This document shows positions 7,931 to 16,814 of a stretch of 64,000 bases of DNA, piece by piece (position 1 is the first letter of the stretch; each line of letters starts with the position of its first letter). Made by a program: the position numbers and the translations under genes. The notes under the pieces were generated by a model that did not search any database, was not told the DNA's origin, and saw only the letters and a program-made list of their open reading frames with translations. Source of the DNA: JAXGMV01 sp040772085 (GTDB lineage Bacteria; Chloroflexota; Anaerolineae; Anaerolineales; Anaerolineaceae); assembly GCA_040772085.1 (NCBI GenBank), contig JAXGYU010000001.1, positions 496,001 to 560,000 on the forward strand, given 5' to 3'.

Positions 7931-8739
7931 ACGAAGTGAAATCTGGTTTGAAGAAACTGATCCCTGATGCCTGGGTACCCGGCATCGCCTCCGCCTATGA
8001 CGGCTTGCGCCGGCTGCCCGAGCTGCCAGCCGCCTATCTGCATCCTTGGCGGCGCGAGAGCATGCGTCATCTGGCAGCGATGAAGAATATTCACAAAGGT
8101 GAACGCTGCTTCATCATCGGTAATGGTCCCAGCCTGAAGGAAACGGACCTCAGCCAGTTGAAAAATGAGAAGACCATGGGGATGAACCGCATCTACATGC
8201 TCTTCGATGAGCTCGGGTTCAAAACAACTTATCTGCTCTCGATCAATGACCTTGTCATCGAACAATGCGCCGGCGATTTCCTGGCGCTGGACGTCCCGCG
8301 CTTCTTTGCCTGGCGTTCGCGTCAGTGGCTGCGACCCCAGCCCGATTTGCATTTCCTCTACACCAGCTACACCGGGCCAGGTTTTTCCACCGATATTACC
8401 CGCCGGCTGTGGGAAGGCGCAACAGTGACCAACATCGCGCTCCAGGTCGCCTACTACCTCGGGTTTGCGGAAGTGATTTTGATTGGCGTGGATCACAGCT
8501 TTGTCTCACAGGGCAAACCAAATACAACTGTCGTCTCGACTGGTGATGACCCCAACCATTTCTCCGGCGCGTATTTCGGCAAGGGTTTCCGCTGGCAGTT
8601 GCCCGATCTCGAGACCTCCGAAATCGGTTATCGAATGGCGCGTGAGGCTTACGAAAAAGCTGGCCGCCGGGTGCTGGACGCGACTATCGGCGGCAAATTG
8701 CAGATTTTTCACAAAGCCGAGTACAAGAGCCTCTTCTAA
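7927..8739 (+). CDS. DUF115/MptE-like protein, candidate Maf-type nonulosonic acid transferase
   Basis: Protein of 270 residues with the DUF115 fold, named after 6-hydroxymethylpterin diphosphokinase MptE and shared with Maf flagellin glycosylation factors. GNGPSLKETDL begins at G65 (nucleotide-binding loop), followed by MGMNRIY, LLSINDLVIEQ, and NIALQVAYYLGFAEVILIG then VDHSF in the C-terminal half. The GNGPSL loop is also similar to GT42 sialyltransferases. In a cluster making CMP-nonulosonates, transfer of the acid is the most attractive role; pterin metabolism is unlikely because no folate or methanopterin genes are nearby. The start GTG at 7927 overlaps the preceding stop. No flagellar gene is in view. 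Confidence 0.7.
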   Translation: MNEVKSGLKKLIPDAWVPGIASAYDGLRRLPELPAAYLHPWRRESMRHLAAMKNIHKGERCFIIGNGPSLKETDLSQLKNEKTMGMNRIYMLFDELGFKTTYLLSINDLVIEQCAGDFLALDVPRFFAWRSRQWLRPQPDLHFLYTSYTGPGFSTDITRRLWEGATVTNIALQVAYYLGFAEVILIGVDHSFVSQGKPNTTVVSTGDDPNHFSGAYFGKGFRWQLPDLETSEIGYRMAREAYEKAGRRVLDATIGGKLQIFHKAEYKSLF

Positions 8740-8746
8740 GGTTGGC

Positions 8747-9643
8747 ATGCCAAAGCTCTCGATCATTACGCCATCGTATCAGCAGGCACAATTCCTTGAA
8801 CAGACGATCCGCTCGGTGCTCGACCAAGGCGTCGCTGATGTTGAGTACTTCGTCATCGATGGCGGTTCGGATGACGGCTCGGTCGCGATTATCGAACGCT
8901 ATGCTGATCGCCTGACCGGCTGGGTAAGCGAGCCCGACCGAGGCCAGGCGCACGCGCTGAACAAAGGGTTGGAGCGGGCATCCGCCGATATCATCGGCTG
9001 GATTAACTCGGATGATTATTATTTGCCCGGCGCGTTTGACGCGGTGTTGCGTGCCTTTGAGCAACATCCTGATGCTGGATTGATATACGGCGATACACTT
9101 TCCGTCAACGCGCAAGGCAGCGTGATTCATGAACCCAGGCTTCAGCAATATCAGCTCAAAGATCTGATGACCTTCCAAATCATCAATCAGCCGGCGGTTT
9201 TCTTCCGGCGGGAAGCCTTTCTGGAAGTGGGCGGCATGGACGAGTCATACCGCTACCTGCTGGATCACCATCTCTGGCTGCGTATAGCCAAGAGATATCC
9301 CGTCCTTTATTTACCCAGGCAACTGGCGGCTGCCCGTTTCCATGCCGATGCGAAGAATCTCAAGTATGCGGAGCGCTTCGGTGAAGAGGCTTTCCGGCTT
9401 GTAACCTGGATGTCGGACCAGGACGCGATGCAGGAGGACTTTGCCAGACACAAAGATGAAATTCTGGCAGGGGCGTATCGACTCAGCGGCTATTATTTTT
9501 CCGAAGCCGGGCAGATAGGAAAATCCTTGCAAGCCTATGCCAAAGCCGCAAAATTTCATCCACAGATTGCCGCAGCGGATTGGCGCCGCATTCTGTACAC
9601 GCTTAGTCAGCCGGTCCTTGGCAGAGGCTGGAAACGCAGCTAG
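8747..9643 (+). CDS. Glycosyltransferase family 2 with C-terminal helical tail
   Basis: GT-A transferase of 298 residues. It opens with KLSIITPSYQQAQFLEQTI and has IDGGSDDGS, the WINSDD acidic motif (DxD equivalent), INQPAVFFRRE and YLLDHHLWLRIAK. The last 60 residues form TPR-like helices (YYFSEAGQIGKSLQAYAKAAKFHP). The frame is open upstream to 8483, but the start is placed at ATG 8747 because the family N-terminus begins there and AAGGTTGG immediately precedes it; the upstream part overlaps the DUF115 gene. It is clearly paralogous to the GT2 gene at 12773. Confidence 0.86.
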   Translation: MPKLSIITPSYQQAQFLEQTIRSVLDQGVADVEYFVIDGGSDDGSVAIIERYADRLTGWVSEPDRGQAHALNKGLERASADIIGWINSDDYYLPGAFDAVLRAFEQHPDAGLIYGDTLSVNAQGSVIHEPRLQQYQLKDLMTFQIINQPAVFFRREAFLEVGGMDESYRYLLDHHLWLRIAKRYPVLYLPRQLAAARFHADAKNLKYAERFGEEAFRLVTWMSDQDAMQEDFARHKDEILAGAYRLSGYYFSEAGQIGKSLQAYAKAAKFHPQIAAADWRRILYTLSQPVLGRGWKRS

Positions 9644-9703
9644 AATCGCCTGGCGCCAGCAGACCGCGCTCACACGGCACCTGAATGCACATTTGAAGGT
9701 AAA

Positions 9704-11260
9704 ATGCAACCTATGCAACGCGGCAGCACTCAGCCTTCTCGTCACCATGATACCTGGATGGTCACCCTTCTGGTCTTGCTGGTTTTCGCGGCCGGACTCG
9801 CCATCAGGCTCTTTGATCTCGATGACCCGCCGCTGGACTTCCATCCCGCCCGTCAAATCCATTCCGCGCTGATCTCACGCGGCTATTTCGCCAAATGGGG
9901 CGGCACAGTGCCGGTTGAGCAGCAGTCGCAGATGATCATCATGGGGGTGACCGAAGGCTTGCTGGAACCGCCGATCATGGAGTTTCTGACGGCCTATACC
10001 TATAAGGCGATAGATCAGGCCAACCTGGTGGTGCCGCGCCTGTACGCCATTTTTTTCTGGATGTTGGGCGGCTATTTCCTCTGGCTGCTCAGCAGCCGGC
10101 TGCTGAGCAGGTTATCCGGAGCACTGGCAGTCGGGATCTACCTTTTACTGCCGTATAGCATTCACATCAGCCGTTCCTTCCAGCCTGAGCCGCTCTTCAT
10201 CTGCCTGATTCTGGCAGCCGTCTGGGCATTCATACGCTGGCATGAGCAGCCGACATGGCCTCACACTATTCTGGCAGGCCTGCTGTTTGGCCTGGCGATT
10301 TATTCGAAACAAATCGTCCTTTTTTATGGCTTCGGCTTACTGTTTGCCCATGCCATCGCTGAGCTTGGCCTTGGTAAAAGTTTTAAAAATCCAAAATTCA
10401 TCGTGATCGCCGTACTGGCCTTGCTGCCTTTGAGCATTTACATGCTGAGAGGCCTGGCTGACGGCAGCATGACCGGCAACACCGCGCTGCGTTTTTTCCC
10501 GCAGTTGTGGTTCCAGCCGGCGTTCTACGTGCGCTGGCTGAGGCAGATACAAGGTGTGATTGGCCTTGGCACCTTCGTGCTCGCCCTCTCCGGTATGGTG
10601 TTGAGCCGTCAGCGGTTGCTGAGAGTCCTCACGATTGGTTTGCTGGGCGGATACGTGCTCTCCGGTTTCGGTCTCTCGTATCACATCTCAACGCATGATT
10701 ATTATCACGTGCTGATGATCCCGCTTGCCGCCTTGGGTCTGGCAGCCCTGTTCGAAACAATCGCCACCAGCGTCGAGTGGCCAAAACGCAGCCTGTTGGC
10801 TCATAGCGTGCTGACTGGGCTCGCGCTGATCTGGGCGGGGTACCAGATTTATACGGTACGTTCGGAGATGAAAACGGTCGATAACCGTGACAAACCGCAA
10901 TTCTGGGCTGGTCTGACGGAACGCATGGGCGGAATGAACGCCAGCGTGATCGGATTACTGAAGGATTACGGCGCCGGACTGAACTACTATGGTCTGATGT
11001 ATCCGCAGCCATGGGAGAAAACTGGCGATGTCATGATCCGCTCGTTGGGCAAGGAGCAATATCTGCAAGACTTCCAGCAGAAGACGGAGGGCCGGCACTT
11101 CTTTGTCATCACCGATTTCGCTGATCTCGCCCGCCAGCCTGAATTGCAGGAGGCGCTTTTCACGCACTATCCGGTCTTTGAGCAGGGGAGTGATTACATC
11201 GTCTTTGACCTGCGCTCACCGGGTCCGCAACCCAATCCGCCCCGGCTGGTGATCCCATGA
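9704..11260 (+). CDS. GT-C family membrane glycosyltransferase (ArnT/PMT-like), copy 1
   Basis: Polytopic membrane protein of 518 residues with roughly ten hydrophobic segments, resembling GT39/ArnT-like transferases that use polyprenyl-phosphate sugars on the outer face. The first external loop after TM1 has RLFDLDDPPLDFHPARQIHSA, in the place where ArnT and PMT enzymes carry catalytic acidic residues. TMs follow up to about residue 395, then a soluble domain that ends with HYPVFEQGSDYIVFDL. A second copy follows with an ATGA overlap. Start: ATG 9704 with GAAGG four bases upstream; ATG 9713 is also possible. It probably decorates the glycan or a surface protein; donor unknown. Confidence 0.75.
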   Translation: MQPMQRGSTQPSRHHDTWMVTLLVLLVFAAGLAIRLFDLDDPPLDFHPARQIHSALISRGYFAKWGGTVPVEQQSQMIIMGVTEGLLEPPIMEFLTAYTYKAIDQANLVVPRLYAIFFWMLGGYFLWLLSSRLLSRLSGALAVGIYLLLPYSIHISRSFQPEPLFICLILAAVWAFIRWHEQPTWPHTILAGLLFGLAIYSKQIVLFYGFGLLFAHAIAELGLGKSFKNPKFIVIAVLALLPLSIYMLRGLADGSMTGNTALRFFPQLWFQPAFYVRWLRQIQGVIGLGTFVLALSGMVLSRQRLLRVLTIGLLGGYVLSGFGLSYHISTHDYYHVLMIPLAALGLAALFETIATSVEWPKRSLLAHSVLTGLALIWAGYQIYTVRSEMKTVDNRDKPQFWAGLTERMGGMNASVIGLLKDYGAGLNYYGLMYPQPWEKTGDVMIRSLGKEQYLQDFQQKTEGRHFFVITDFADLARQPELQEALFTHYPVFEQGSDYIVFDLRSPGPQPNPPRLVIP

Positions 11261-12771
11261 CCAACACCTCATTTCAAGGGGATCGGACAGGGCCTTCGAT
11301 TTTGATCGTCATTGGTATTTTGTTCACAATGCTTCTCGCCATTATGGTGAGACTTTATGACCTGGATGACCTGCCGCTGGATTTCAACGCGACCAGACAA
11401 CTGCATTCGGCAACCATCGCCCGTGGTATGTACTACGAGCACAAGGCCGATGCGGAAGCCTGGCAGCGTGATCTGGCGGTCAGGCAGTGGAAAAATCAGG
11501 GATTGATTGAACCGCAAATCATGGAGCGGCTGAGCGCGATCGGCTATCAGCTAGTGGGTCAGGAGCTGCTCTGGCTGCCGCGCCTGCTCTCGATCCTCTT
11601 CTGGCTGCTCGGCGGCTGGGCTTTGTTGAGCTTGCTGAAGAGCGCTCTCTCACCCATTGCTGCTCTGCTGGGTTTGGCATTCTTCGCGTTGCTGCCCTTT
11701 GGGGTCATCGCCAGCCGCGCATTCATGCCCGATCCGTTGATGGTAGGCATGATTGCACTCAGTTATCTGGCGTTTTACAAGTTCATGCACAAGCAGACGC
11801 TGACCAGCGCGCTGATCGCCGGCATCATAGCCGGGCTGACCATCTATGTCAAAACCACAGCCGTATTCTTCATCCTCTTCCCATTTGCTGCTGCATTGCT
11901 TGGTTCCAAAAATTTGGGAAGCTTGTTGAAGGACAAGCAGGTCTGGCTGCTAGGCATCCTCACCATCCTGCCGTACGCGCTCTATTTCATTTATGCCTAT
12001 TTTGTCACCGGATTCCTGCAGTCTGAATTTGGCTTGCGCTTCTTCCCTGAATTGTGGGGCGAGGCCAGTTTTTACTTCCAGTGGAAGGGGATGCTCGATT
12101 CCACAATCGGTTTTCACTGGGTGCTGTTGGCACTGGTTGGCAGCCTCCTGATCGATAACAAAGATTTCCGTAATCTGTTGCTTGGCGCGTGGCTGGGCTA
12201 TACCATCTATGGCTTCACGTTCGCTTATCACACCATCACCCACGATTACTATCAGTTGCCGGCAGTACTCCTGACTGTCATGGGGCTGGCAGCCCTGGCA
12301 CATCGCGTGTTTTCTGGCGGAACAAGGCTCTCGCGCGGGTTGGTAACCGGACTGGCTGCCGTGTTCATCCTCGCCGTAATCCTTGCCGCCTGGACAGCCC
12401 GGGTCGATCTGAAGCGCAATGATTATCGCCATGAGGCGGTCATCTGGCGCGAACTTGGGAATGTGCTAGGCAAGGATGCCAAAGTTGTCGGTCTGACGCA
12501 TGATTATGGTTTCAGATTGTATTACTGGGGCTGGGTGGCTTCGGATAACTGGCTCAGCTCCGGAGATTATCGCTATCGCGCGCTGGCTGATCAGGAATTC
12601 GACATGAGCGCCGACTTTGCCCAACTGGTGAAGGATAAGGACTACTTTGTCGTGACGCTGTTCAATGATTTTGATAATCAGCCAAAGCTGAAGAACACCC
12701 TGGTAAACAATTATCCAGTCTATGCCTCGGGGGACGGCTACATCATCTACGACCTGAAGGCAAAAAAATAG
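11257..12771 (+). CDS. GT-C family membrane glycosyltransferase (ArnT/PMT-like), copy 2
   Basis: Polytopic protein of 504 residues, a tandem paralogue of the preceding gene. The same first-loop signature occurs (RLYDLDDLPLDFNATRQLHSA), as do the same order of about ten membrane segments, the HTITHDYYQLP loop and the soluble end NYPVYASGDGYIIYDL. The two copies are clearly diverged, so they probably act on different donors or acceptors rather than being a recent duplication. The start overlaps the previous stop by four bases. The catalytic assignment is inferred from family architecture. Confidence 0.75.
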   Translation: MTNTSFQGDRTGPSILIVIGILFTMLLAIMVRLYDLDDLPLDFNATRQLHSATIARGMYYEHKADAEAWQRDLAVRQWKNQGLIEPQIMERLSAIGYQLVGQELLWLPRLLSILFWLLGGWALLSLLKSALSPIAALLGLAFFALLPFGVIASRAFMPDPLMVGMIALSYLAFYKFMHKQTLTSALIAGIIAGLTIYVKTTAVFFILFPFAAALLGSKNLGSLLKDKQVWLLGILTILPYALYFIYAYFVTGFLQSEFGLRFFPELWGEASFYFQWKGMLDSTIGFHWVLLALVGSLLIDNKDFRNLLLGAWLGYTIYGFTFAYHTITHDYYQLPAVLLTVMGLAALAHRVFSGGTRLSRGLVTGLAAVFILAVILAAWTARVDLKRNDYRHEAVIWRELGNVLGKDAKVVGLTHDYGFRLYYWGWVASDNWLSSGDYRYRALADQEFDMSADFAQLVKDKDYFVVTLFNDFDNQPKLKNTLVNNYPVYASGDGYIIYDLKAKK

Positions 12772-12772
12772 C

Positions 12773-13540
12773 ATGCGGGTATCCATCGTCACCCCCTCCT
12801 TTAACCAAGCCAGATTTCTCGAGTCGACCATTCAGTCTGTGCTCGCACAGTCCTATCCTGATATTGAATACATCATCATGGACGGCGGGTCAACGGACGG
12901 GAGCCAGGCGATTATCCGGAAATATGAGCATGAGCTGGCAGCCTGGCAGTCTCAGCCTGATGCCGGCCAGACGGATGCCATCAACCAGGGCTTTGCCAAG
13001 GCGACTGGCGACGTATTTGCCTGGCTCAACTCGGATGATACTTATGAGCCTCAAGCGGTGGCAACCGCCGTTGCTTACCTCGATCAGCATCCTGAAGCCG
13101 GATTATTCTACGGCGACGCAAACTATATCGACGCCAGCAGCAAGGTGGTCGGCCAATTCCCTGCCGCGCAGACCAGTCTGGAGCAATTGCGTAAAGGCTA
13201 TGTCCACGTCCCGCAACAGGCAGCTTTCTTTCGGGCAGATCTCTGGCGCCAGATCGCGCCGCTGGACGAGCAGCTCTACTTCGCCATGGATTATGACTTG
13301 TGGATCAAGCTGGCAAAGCTCGCGCGAATCGCGTACGTACCGGGTGTGATCGCGAATTTTCGCCTGCATCATGATGGCAAGACTGCTCAGGCGGACAAGC
13401 AATGTTGGGATGAGATGCTCCGGATTCACTACCGGGACGGCGGCAAGTTTGCTGCGCCCTTGGTAGCAAAGTATTACTTGCGCAAGCTGGCCGCGCCATA
13501 TATCCTCTGGAAACGTGCGCGGATGATCAGAAACGCTTAA
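12773..13540 (+). CDS. Glycosyltransferase family 2
   Basis: GT-A transferase of 255 residues and the last gene of the glycan operon. It opens with MRVSIVTPSFNQARFLESTI and shows IMDGGSTDGS, FAWLNSDDTYE (DxD equivalent), HVPQQAAFFRADLW and AMDYDLWIKLAK. It shares motif order with the GT2 gene at 8747 but lacks the helical tail. The start codon follows the previous stop by one base. Its last four bases overlap the stop of the convergent MFS gene. Sugar specificity is not readable. Confidence 0.87.
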   Translation: MRVSIVTPSFNQARFLESTIQSVLAQSYPDIEYIIMDGGSTDGSQAIIRKYEHELAAWQSQPDAGQTDAINQGFAKATGDVFAWLNSDDTYEPQAVATAVAYLDQHPEAGLFYGDANYIDASSKVVGQFPAAQTSLEQLRKGYVHVPQQAAFFRADLWRQIAPLDEQLYFAMDYDLWIKLAKLARIAYVPGVIANFRLHHDGKTAQADKQCWDEMLRIHYRDGGKFAAPLVAKYYLRKLAAPYILWKRARMIRNA

Positions 13541-14745
13541 GCGGCGACATTCTCCAGCTTGCGGCTTGACAGATACATGGTGTAGAAACCGACGACGGCG
13601 ACCATACCAACCAGTCCGCCAAAATACCAGACCATCACCGGCGCGATTGAGTCGTTGATAATTCCCCCAGCCAATGGTCCGATGCCGTAGGCGATGCCCC
13701 AGGTCAGGCTGTAGATGCTCATGTAACGCCCGCGCATGCTGATTGGCGCCAGGTGGGCCGCATAATTGGTCGACGTCGGCATGATGATCAGCTCGCCTAT
13801 TGTGGCGATGATCATGCTGATCAGGAACCCGGTAAAGTTTTGCATAAATGCCACGGATAGAACGCCGATGGTAAAGAACAACGCGCCGATAGCCGAAGCC
13901 CGCAGCGGATTGAGCCGCTTGAAGTAGGCCGTGATCGGCAATTGGAAGAGCAGCACCATGATCGCGTTGGCGGTCGGAATAAAGCCGAACATGGCTTCGC
14001 TGACACCGTAGAGATTCTTGGAGTACACCGCCATCATCGTCCAGATCAGTGAAGGCGCCAGTGAGATGATGATCATGAAGAGGATGTAAATCATGAAGTG
14101 CGAGTCACGGAACACCTTGCCGTAACCGCCGTCTTTTTCGACCTCGACCTCGGAGGTTTTCGCCGGCAGGGTTTCCTTCGCCATGACCATGATCAGCAAG
14201 GCGAATGCCATCATGGCGACGGAGCCGGCAGTGAAAGTGATGGTATAGGAAATCACTGACAGAAAACCGCCAATCGCAGGCCCGAGCGCGACACCAACGT
14301 TCTGACTGAGGCGCAGCAGCGAGAAGGCTTCCGGACGATCATCCTCCGCGACCAGGTCGGTCACCATCGAATCCGCGCCGACATTGTAGATCGTGCCAAA
14401 GCCGCCGCAGAAGCCGAAGAAGATCACCACTTCCCACAGGGTGCTGGCGCGCCCGGTGAAGAAATAGCCGATAGCATGCACCATCAGCCCGAGCACGATC
14501 ACCCACTTGCGGCCAATCTTGTCTGCCAGGTGCCCGCCGACGAAGGCGAATACCATCGACATGACTGAGTTGATCATCATCAGGTAGCCGACAGTCGTCA
14601 GACTGATCGCGAGCTTGTTCGCGAAGAAAATGCTCATGAACGGCCAGACCATGCTGGCGCCCATGGTGCGCAGCAACATACCGAAGAAGATCAGCCAGAA
14701 TTGTGTTGGGAAGCGGTTCCTGAGGTTGGTGATTTTTGTCAGCAT
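13537..14745 (-). CDS. MFS transporter
   Basis: Major facilitator superfamily protein, about 402 residues with twelve hydrophobic segments, probably a drug or metabolite exporter driven by the proton gradient. It carries the loop 2-3 motif GGHLADKIGRKWV and a second GRYMSIYSL loop with the usual central cytoplasmic charged linker (KTSEVEVEKDGG). The start is placed at the ATG at 14745 because AAAGGCGGG sits six bases upstream on the minus strand; an upstream in-frame ATG at 14781 lacks such a site. Substrate unknown. Its stop is interlocked with that of the convergent GT2 gene. Confidence 0.85.
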   Translation of the reverse strand: MLTKITNLRNRFPTQFWLIFFGMLLRTMGASMVWPFMSIFFANKLAISLTTVGYLMMINSVMSMVFAFVGGHLADKIGRKWVIVLGLMVHAIGYFFTGRASTLWEVVIFFGFCGGFGTIYNVGADSMVTDLVAEDDRPEAFSLLRLSQNVGVALGPAIGGFLSVISYTITFTAGSVAMMAFALLIMVMAKETLPAKTSEVEVEKDGGYGKVFRDSHFMIYILFMIIISLAPSLIWTMMAVYSKNLYGVSEAMFGFIPTANAIMVLLFQLPITAYFKRLNPLRASAIGALFFTIGVLSVAFMQNFTGFLISMIIATIGELIIMPTSTNYAAHLAPISMRGRYMSIYSLTWGIAYGIGPLAGGIINDSIAPVMVWYFGGLVGMVAVVGFYTMYLSSRKLENVAA

Positions 14746-14770
14746 TGTTTGCCCGCCTTTTTGCCTCGCT

Positions 14771-14852
14771 GATTTTATCATAGCCGCGCGGGCAGTTCCG
14801 GACTGGCTCGAGAGCAGACAGGAAAGCCCGATTAATGTTTAGTGATAAAATC
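14771..14852. promoter_or_regulatory. Divergent extended -10 promoters forming a 10-bp inverted repeat (MFS / metG)
   Basis: GATTTTATCA (14771-14780) and TGATAAAATC (14843-14852) are perfect reverse complements. Each contains an extended -10 (TGATAAAAT) pointing toward its own gene: leftward to the MFS gene, rightward to metG. No good -35 is visible on either side. The same ten bases recur at the rpsL promoter (39961). Confidence 0.5.
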
Positions 14853-14883
14853 GCAGCATATTTCATTTTCCGGAGAGAAAAAC

Positions 14884-16674
14884 ATGAGAGACCCCATTCT
14901 GGTAGCAGTCGCGTGGCCCTACGCAAATTCCGAGATTCACGTAGGCAATCTGACAGGTTCGCATTTGCCGGCGGACGTTTTCGCCCGCTTCCAGAGATTG
15001 ATGGGTATGGATGTGCGTATGGTATCCGGAACCGATTCGCATGGCACGCCCGTCACGATCACCGCTGACGCGATGTCCATGACGCCTCATGACGTGTATC
15101 AGAAATTTCACGCCGGCTTCCTGGAGTTGTTTCAGAAGCTCGGCATTCACTATGATCTCTTCACCAGTACCCACACGACCAACCATGAGGTGGTTTCGCA
15201 GGCAATGTTCATCGGGCTGAAAGAGAAAGGGTACCTCTTCACCAAGAAAGAAATGCAGTGGTATTCCACCAGCCAGAACCGTTTTCTGCCCGATCGCTAT
15301 GTTGAAGGAACTTGCTACATTTGTGGCTATACCGAAGCCCGCAGCGACCAATGTGATAACTGCGGCAATGTACTGGAGGCGGCAGGTCTGATCGCGCCGC
15401 GTTCGAAAGTGGACGGCTCGACGCCTGAACTGCGCGAGACCGAGCATTTTTATCTCGACCTCGGCAAGCTGCAGCCCGAGATTGTCGCGTTCCTGAAGGA
15501 ACGTGAGAGTTACCTGCGCCCCAATGTGGTGAAACAGTCTCTGGGTCAAATTGGCGCGGAAGACCTGCGCGGCAGGCCAATCACTCGCGATCTGGACTGG
15601 GGTGTTCCCGTCCCGCTGGAAGGCTGGGAAGGCAAATGCCTTTACGTCTGGTTCGAAGCCGTGATCGGATATCTCTCCGCGACCATCGAGTGGGCGCAAT
15701 TGTTCGGGGAGGCTGAGGACTGGCGCAAGTGGTGGCATAACGACGCCAGCAAAACCTATCACTTTATCGGCAAGGACAACATCGTCTTTCACGCCATCTT
15801 CTGGCCGGGCCAACTGATGGGCATTGGGACACGCTTCGACGAATTGTTCGGCAGCCAGCCGCCCGCGAACCTGAACCTGCCCTATGACATTCCCGCAAAC
15901 GAGTTCCTGAACCTGGAAGGCAAGAAGATTTCTGGCAGCCGCAATTGGGCGGTCTGGGGCCGCGATTTTCTGACGCGTTATGACCCTGATCCGCTGCGCT
16001 ACTATCTGACCGTCAATATGCCGGAAGCCAAGGATACCGACTGGGAATGGGAAGGCTTCCTGCGGCGTAACAATGACGAGCTGGTTGCCACCTGGGGCAA
16101 CCTGGTCAACCGCGTGCTCTCGTTCACGCACAAACACTGGCAGGGCGTCGTGCCTGAACCTGGCACACTGACTGAACTGGACACCGCACTGCTAAAGACC
16201 ATTGAGGATGGATTCGAGACCGTCGCCGGGGAATATAACGCGGTTCATCTGCGCGCGGCGTTGTCCGAAACCATGCGTCTCGCTGCTGAGGTGAACAAGT
16301 ACCTGGACCAGACCGCGCCCTGGGCATTGGTCAAGACAGACAAGGAAGCGGCTGGCCGGGCGATTTACACCGCCATTAATGCCATCAATTCGCTCAAGAT
16401 CATGTTCTCACCGGTTTTACCCTTTACCAGCGAAGCGCTGCACAAGATGCTGGGCTATGAAACATCGATCTATGGCACGCAGGAGATCGTCCGGGCCAAT
16501 GACGCGCTTGGCTACCATGATGTGCTGACCTACCGTTCGACCGGCCGGGATGCCGAGGGCAAGCAATGGCAGACTGAGATGGTCGAAGAGGGACGCAAAC
16601 TGGGCGAAGTGCAGCCGTTGTTCAAGAAGCTTGACGCGAGTATCGTGGAAGAGGAATTAGCCCGTCTGGGTTAA
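14884..16674 (+). CDS. metG: Methionyl-tRNA synthetase
   Basis: Class I aminoacyl-tRNA synthetase charging tRNA-Met, 596 residues, cytoplasmic. VAWPYANSEIHVGNL holds the HIGH-equivalent (HVGN), CYICGYTEARSDQCDNC the four zinc-binding cysteines, and YVWFEAVIGY the family methionine-pocket stretch. The KMSKS-equivalent loop is K348-I-S-G-S352, lacking the second lysine of the consensus. An anticodon-binding helical domain follows (LVNRVLSFTHKHW), without the C-terminal tRNA-binding (EMAP-like) extension found in longer MetRS. Ribosome binding site GGAGAG at 14872-14877. A strong terminator follows at once, so it is probably transcribed alone. Confidence 0.97.
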   Translation: MRDPILVAVAWPYANSEIHVGNLTGSHLPADVFARFQRLMGMDVRMVSGTDSHGTPVTITADAMSMTPHDVYQKFHAGFLELFQKLGIHYDLFTSTHTTNHEVVSQAMFIGLKEKGYLFTKKEMQWYSTSQNRFLPDRYVEGTCYICGYTEARSDQCDNCGNVLEAAGLIAPRSKVDGSTPELRETEHFYLDLGKLQPEIVAFLKERESYLRPNVVKQSLGQIGAEDLRGRPITRDLDWGVPVPLEGWEGKCLYVWFEAVIGYLSATIEWAQLFGEAEDWRKWWHNDASKTYHFIGKDNIVFHAIFWPGQLMGIGTRFDELFGSQPPANLNLPYDIPANEFLNLEGKKISGSRNWAVWGRDFLTRYDPDPLRYYLTVNMPEAKDTDWEWEGFLRRNNDELVATWGNLVNRVLSFTHKHWQGVVPEPGTLTELDTALLKTIEDGFETVAGEYNAVHLRAALSETMRLAAEVNKYLDQTAPWALVKTDKEAAGRAIYTAINAINSLKIMFSPVLPFTSEALHKMLGYETSIYGTQEIVRANDALGYHDVLTYRSTGRDAEGKQWQTEMVEEGRKLGEVQPLFKKLDASIVEEELARLG

Positions 16675-16698
16675 TTCTCAGTTGTTTTACATTCATCA

Positions 16699-16730
16699 GC
16701 AGGTGAGGGTTTTCCCTCACCTGCTTTTTT
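16699..16730 (+). terminator. Intrinsic terminator after metG
   Basis: Perfect 11-bp stem GCAGGTGAGGG (16699-16709) and CCCTCACCTGC (16714-16724) with a TTTT loop, followed by six T residues (16725-16730). Confidence 0.95.
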
Positions 16731-16755
16731 CTGTATCCAAATAAAATAATATAAG

Positions 16756-16768
16756 TTACACTATAATA
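16756..16768 (+). promoter_or_regulatory. Candidate -10 region with TATAAT
   Basis: TATAAT at 16762-16767 lies in an AT-rich stretch upstream of the serine hydrolase lipoprotein. The surrounding 13 bases TTACACTATAATA are repeated exactly at 35177-35189, upstream of the HAD hydrolase. No convincing -35 is seen. Confidence 0.4.
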
Positions 16769-16814
16769 TAAATGTACAAGTAAACAACAGCGTTATATAT
16801 CTAAGGAGGGTTCT

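Noticed and set aside
8483..8746. Upstream extension of the GT2 gene at 8747
   Set aside because: Overlaps the DUF115 coding region in another frame; the conserved N-terminus and the ribosome binding site point to 8747.
14746..14883. Possible T-box or SAM riboswitch upstream of metG
   Set aside because: Only 138 bases shared with a divergent promoter; no T-box sequence or terminator/antiterminator pair was seen.
14863..16137. 424-codon open frame antisense to metG
   Set aside because: Shadow of the well-supported metG gene; its translation has no recognisable domain and it lacks a ribosome binding site.
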